Part shown: positions 59,501 to 64,000 of the stretch, piece by piece
Position numbering within the stretch: the stretch's first letter is position 1
How the letters are laid out: each line of letters starts with the position of its first letter
NCBI RefSeq assembly: GCF_965363235.1
Contig: NC_134842.1
Span: 6,537,112-6,601,111, forward strand
Reading direction: 5' to 3'
From: Mytilus galloprovincialis
Taxonomy: Eukaryota; Mollusca; Bivalvia; Mytilida; Mytilidae
Length of the DNA: 64,000 nt
Notes under the pieces: generated by a model
What the model was told of the DNA's origin: nothing
Databases searched by the model: none
What the model saw: only the letters and a program-made list of their open reading frames with translations
Program-made: the position numbers and the translations under genes

Positions 59501-62245
59501 ATACGATGTGATGATGAGATTGCTGACTTCATCGTCTGTAATTGAAAACTACCGTTGATGCTTCCAATTCCTATGTTGACGTGCTTAATGCTACTTTCTA
59601 GATCGATCGCTCGAACACAAATGGAAATTCTGTCAGGTGAAATTTGTTGGGCAGTAATGGTTTCAATGTCATGCGCCTCTATATTTATAGAGGAACATTT
59701 TAAGACGCTTATCGACATTTTTGTTGATTTTGAACCCCCATGAACATCTAAGGAAAAATGATGCGGTGCCGTTTCAAATGCAAAGAAATTGTATTCTGTT
59801 ATCAAAGAACCATCTGAATTACGAGCAAAAGGTAGAACCATTGAGACATCGTCAACTGCCAACACAGCTTCAAAGTCAAACGTAACTTCGGTAATAGAGA
59901 CTATTATCTTATAAACATTGTTTTTATGACATGTTATTTGGTCTAACCACCTATTTTTTCCAGTGATCTGTTTTTCATATATCTTATCAAAATGTTTACA
60001 ATCAAACGATTGAGGCGGTGTATTGTCTATTAACAATTGCAGTGAGGTCACAATGGGACTTTCATGGCCAGCCTTGTCAATAGCCTTAACCATGGCTGAA
60101 ATCGTGTCTCCATGGTTCAGATTCCCATTGTAAACTTTGTGGTCTTGAATATCTAACTTTTGAAAACTAGATGATTCATTTACCAATGGACTTTTGCCAT
60201 TAACAATAAATCCTATGTAATATGAATCAATAAACGAATGTTCGTCCTCAAATCCATGCCAGGAGAACTGAACTGGTTGATTACTAGATTGGTAAATGGC
60301 GTCCCTGTGATGTCCAGTATTGTAAACTATTCCAGTAATGGGCGCGATATTATCAATCAGAAACCCATCGGAGCATAGTTCGGTTTGTAGGCCAATTTTA
60401 TTGATTGCTCTTACAGTCGTGAAATATCTAGTTCCCGGTTCAAAAGACAGGCTATTCCATTTTATGCTTGTCTTGTGACCAACATCATGCATACGCATCA
60501 TGTCATCAGCTGAAAAAAATAAAATAATTTTGTTCGAATGGTTTATATCTCTCAAAAATTTAATGATGTAAATAAAATGAATACAAAATAAACGGCACTT
60601 CCTAATACATAACTGATTTAAAAGAATATCTAAAAGTGCATATGAATTTTACATACCATAAGGTAAAGTTCCGAGGGATACCATAAACTTCTCGATTCCA
60701 CTTTCGTCATCATAAAATACACCATTCCAGCAGGATGATACAGAATCTGTTGATAGAATATAATCCACATCCTCCTCACAGTTTGATATGGAATCGATAA
60801 CAAAATATCGCTTGTGTATAGCAGGTGACGTGTGATCGATTTGAACTGGTTCCGATTGGAATATTTTATATAATGTTAACGAGTACCATGCTCTAACGTA
60901 TGCACCATATATCGCCTTATGTTTCAGTTGATTGCTCGGAGATAGACAGTGAATGGCTTTTGTCTCCTTTCCGACATCACGCCAAGGGTTTTCTGATACT
61001 AAATTGAAGACACCCTCGCCTGGCTGCTCGTTCTGTAAACCAAATGTGTATTCAAAACGCCATATTGTTTTGTTTAAGATGTCTGTCCATTCCGACCTTA
61101 GGCATGACGACGATCCACTTATACCTATATCGGTGTTCGGCAAAATTATTCTTACACTTTCATCATTGTTATGGGGTTTGCTATTACACATCGATTGAGA
61201 ATCGGCTTTACATTTATGTCCAACAACAGCACATGTGCAGTCGTTGTTGCAATATTCTGCAACACAAGAATGTTTCTGTATAACGAAATTTCCTTTGGTA
61301 TGATTCCGGTTGAAACTTGATACATAAGCTGTTATTTTATTCTGAGAACTTAACAGACCCGCATTGTTTTCTGCCCAGATAGTGAAAACTAGCTTCTCGG
61401 GAAACTTGGTGGTAGTGTCTAAGTTTATGGTTGTATTCTGAATACCTCCCGGATCTGGTTGATCAGGGTTAAACTTATAAGCTTCAATGATATCAGCCCT
61501 ACTATAATCATAGCCAATTGATATATAATATGATCTTATTCCAGATTCTACATCACTGAAACCATACCACGTCAAATTAAATCTTATAGAGTTTGTGGTC
61601 CCTGGAATCACTTCCCAATTTAATGGTGGCATAAATCCCCCAATTTGAGGAGGAGAATAATCCAGCAAGACCTCTTCACTATTCGCAGTGTTACAAAGTA
61701 AGGCAGCGTTGCAAGCTGTCACCTTTACTACATAAATGTCTCCGAGACGAAGTCGATCGTCATTTACCAATTTCACGGTAAACACATTTTCATTTGATAT
61801 AATAGTGTCCGACATTGGAATATGGGAGTCTAATTTGCTTTGGATCGAGATTGTAGTTCGTATTATTGGACTCCGGTCATCGTAAAAACTCCACCTAATT
61901 TTGAAGAAAGATGGATCCGATATTATTTGTCGTATCTTTGACGAATTATTTTTTACACTCTCTACATACGGTTGGATTATTAAAACCGCTGGAGTGTCAT
62001 CTATTATAAAACTTTGCGAAGAACTTTCCGCACATAGTTCCACTTTATTACAGGCTCTTACAGTCACAAACATAGGCATATCATCTTTAAGTTCGAGCTG
62101 AGTTTTAACAAATGATGATGATAAAGATACATTCAAACGATCCATAATGTCACATAACAATGGCGTAGTACCAATGCATACTTCAAAATGGTCGATACCG
62201 GATTGTGGGTCTTCAAATCCAATCCATGTGGCATGTAGTGATGAG
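56521..62245 (-). CDS. Large extracellular protein of repeated FN3-like modules (3' part, four exons)
   Basis: Minus-strand exons 62245-60657, 60509-59244, 57956-57450 and 56768-56521 join in frame (all three joints phase 1) with GT-AG introns, giving about 1,200 residues up to a TAA at 56521-56523. The exon at 62245 starts in phase 2, so more exons lie beyond the window. The protein is a chain of about nine beta-sandwich modules of 90-130 residues. Each has a W-x-GF-x-D-x-ESGI-x-x-Y/F signature (for example ATWIGFEDPQSGIDHFEVCI), a mid VTVRACN or AVVTAT strand, and a linker such as IDDTPP, VDHTPP or IDHTSP. A Cys-rich insert (HSCVAEYCNNDCTCAVVG) lies in the first exon. Many N-glycosylation sequons are present. 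No transmembrane segment lies near the end. Secreted or matrix role inferred; the family is common in molluscs but I cannot name it. Confidence 0.85.
57105..57420 (+). mobile_element. Penelope-like element tail in an intron of the modular gene
   Basis: TGATATCGGATATGTTCCTA, TGTGGAGCAGGATCTGCTTA, TGGGGTTCGTGTTGTACAGT and GTATCTTTCGCCCC blocks match 8015-8350 in the same order. It ends about 30 bases from the donor of exon 57956-57450. A broken 3' piece. Confidence 0.7.
58255..58375 (+). repeat. Tandem duplication of about 62 bases
   Basis: AATGAGTATATCAGGTTTTA to GTAGTAAATACAG occurs twice in a row (from about 58265 and 58321) with minor changes, in an intron of the modular gene. Confidence 0.75.
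58860..58912. repeat. Short palindrome
   Basis: CCAATATCAACCC pairs with GGGCTGATATTGG around a TTGGGCCTAAAGGTCCTC centre. Confidence 0.6.
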
Positions 62246-62409
62246 CTGGAATGATATAAAAGTGTTAATATAATACACAAAAATATCTATCATATGTGTA
62301 TGCGGTTTAATTGGAATTTCTTTGTTTTGAAACTTTGATACCACTTCAGCCACTTGATCTGGGTGTTTTTGTAAACTTTGTACAACAAAAGCAAATCACA
62401 AAATAATGA

Positions 62410-62640
62410 ACTTCGAGAAAAATTAAAAATGGAAAGTTCTTAAACAAATGGCAAAATCAAAAGCTCAAACATTTTAAACGAATTGATAACAACTGTTATA
62501 TTCTTGACTGGGTATAGGGATTTTCTTATGTAGAAAATAGTGTAAAAAATCCGGGTGTAATAGCTACTTAAACCTCTCACATGTATGACGGTCGCATCAA
62601 ATTCAATTTGTGTGAACAAAACATAAAAACTTAGAAGGTC
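62410..62640. repeat. Dispersed mussel repeat, copy 2 (family E)
   Basis: Same block order as 1865-2095: AAATGGCAAAATCAAAAGCT, GATAACAACTGTTATATTCT, AACCTCTCACATGTATGA, GTGTGAACAAAAC. Confidence 0.65.
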
Positions 62641-63434
62641 TGGTATATGTTAGACAGAAGACTTTGTACGTGAAATCTTTCTACAAATACCAACTGATTG
62701 ACTTTTATATGTTTCAGTGATTTTACTACAATAAATGTATTTAATTAATTACACGATTTTAATACATGTTAAATGTATTGCCAAAAGTCACATAGTCAGG
62801 CAATTCCGAACTTCACATACGTAATAAACCTTAACTGCTGAATAGGAATACGTGATAAAAATGTATATTTCTAAATGCAATTTTTATGTAACATTTTCTT
62901 TTCATTGACTAAAAGTAACCGTCAAATCCACGGTTGATCACGCGTAACTAAGGAGGGACCCGCCATTTTAAATAAATGGATCAACTAATTTTCGATAACA
63001 AGAATATGATCGAAAATAAAATAAAACCTACCTCGAATTCGCCGTTTTAATATAATTTTATCCTAATTTGAATCGTAAAGGTAACGTATTAACCTCAAGT
63101 TTGTAAGTTTTCATTTGTATTACGTCAGGTTAACCCATGACGTCTTTGCGCATAAATCATTCATGAAGGAATTTGTTTGTTTGTCAAATTTATTTTTTCA
63201 GTTTTAACGTAACATTTCCTTTCGTATTGCATTAGAATTGGAATAATTGTATATTAGTTAAATAATTGCTACCATCAATTTAGATACGCGTCAACGGAAA
63301 CTGCATTTATGACCATCAGATCGACAATGGACGGTGGCCACGCGTTAGCTACAGTACTGTTACTCCTTAATTCCTTACTATTTTAGATTTTTGCAACAGA
63401 TAATTTTACATATCGTATTCCAACTTGATTAGGT

Positions 63435-63530
63435 AAGCTTTCAAACTTTTTTGTATCTGAGCGTCACTGGTAAGTCCTGGTTTGACGAAACGCGCGTCAT
63501 GCATATTAAATTGAATACCTGGTACCTTTT
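63435..63530 (-). repeat. Dispersed mussel repeat (family H), copy 2
   Basis: GACGAAACGCGCGTCATGCA followed by ATACCTGGTACCTTTTG, the opposite orientation to 50740-50890. Confidence 0.6.
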
Positions 63531-63599
63531 GTTAGCTATTATCTGTGTATTTCTCTGTCCTATATGTTCTTTCATTTATTTTTATTTTAGTCCTTTCAT

Positions 63600-63900
63600 G
63601 TAATGTTGTTATTTTGGTATCTTAGGCATGCCATAAAAGCAGGAGGTTTGACATGCCACAAGACCAGGTGCCACCCACCATTTTTTCTAACAATGTCCTG
63701 TACCAAGTCAGGAAATGGCCCTTATATTGTAGTTCGTTTCTGTGTGTGTTACATTTTAATGTTGTGTTTCTGTTGTGCCGTAGTTCTCCTCTTATATTTG
63801 TTGCGTTTCCCTCACTTTTAGTTTAAAACCAGGATTTTTTTTCAATCGATTTATGAATTTCGAACACCGATATACTCATGTTGCCTTTATTTACAATGGT
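63600..63900 (+). repeat. Dispersed mussel repeat (family F)
   Basis: GCCATAAAAGCAGGAGGTTT, CAAGTCAGGAAATGGCCC and ATCGATTTATGAATTTCGAA; its end resembles 42050-42110. The 72-aa open frame inside it is repeat-encoded and not counted as a gene. Confidence 0.65.
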
Positions 63901-64000
63901 GTTTTGAACATTAGGTGTTTATTGTGGTTGTTTCGTGGATGTTTATCTGACATATGCACACGATGTACAATTATCTGATATATCATTTGTATATATTTCA

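Larger units (their letters stand above)
62246..64000. other. Upstream intron of the modular gene with dispersed repeats
   Basis: No further exon is convincing. It holds family E (62410-62640), family H (63435-63530) and family F (63600-63900) repeats. The stretch 62880-63430 has several CG-containing motifs but nothing identifiable. Confidence 0.45.

Noticed and set aside
63603-63821. 72-aa open frame with hydrophobic end (SCTKSGNGPYIVVRFCVCYI)
   Set aside because: Lies wholly inside dispersed repeat family F; such frames recur wherever the repeat does.

Overview
The window looks like AT-rich nuclear DNA of a marine mussel (Bivalvia, probably Mytilus or a close mytilid). The evidence is the set of dispersed repeats I recognise from mussel sequence, the intron-rich genes, a B-box/NHL (TRIM-like) gene pair, and a tRNA-derived SINE of bivalve type. 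I see no rRNA, no credible tRNA gene, no CRISPR array and no bacterial gene. All calls are by eye; no similarity search was run.

Layout. (1) 384-6748: two divergent B-box/coiled-coil genes. The plus-strand one carries an NHL-type propeller after a single in-frame TAA. (2) 6.7-12.3 kb: repeats, including a decayed reverse-transcriptase element, a duplicated segment and a SINE with target-site duplication. (3) 12366-17571: a five-exon gene for a small secreted protein of a family I do not recognise, followed by a 1.9-kb 35-bp minisatellite. (4) 20722-53850: three tandem fatty-acid-binding-protein (FABP) genes on the plus strand, each with the family's four-exon, phase 1/0/0 structure and a TATA-like box. 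Their introns and spacers hold minisatellites, a LINE 3' end, hAT-like MITEs, long palindromes and a 4,255-bp foldback element. (5) 56521-62245 (minus, 5' end beyond the window): the last four exons of a large extracellular protein made of repeated fibronectin-III-like modules.

The three FABPs probably form one intracellular lipid-carrier cluster made by tandem duplication. All keep both arginines that hold the fatty-acid carboxylate, and all have Phe where the classical Arg-x-Tyr motif has Tyr. The B-box pair is likely a signalling or innate-immune pair of the kind expanded in bivalves. No functional link between the separate gene groups is visible.

The least explained content is structural. 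At least nine long palindromes occur, several with GC-rich loops; one perfect 78-bp palindrome and the 4,255-bp foldback both have 6-bp target-site duplications. A MITE family with CAGTGGCGGATCCAG ends leaves 5-bp duplications, and both large minisatellites show higher-order repeats.
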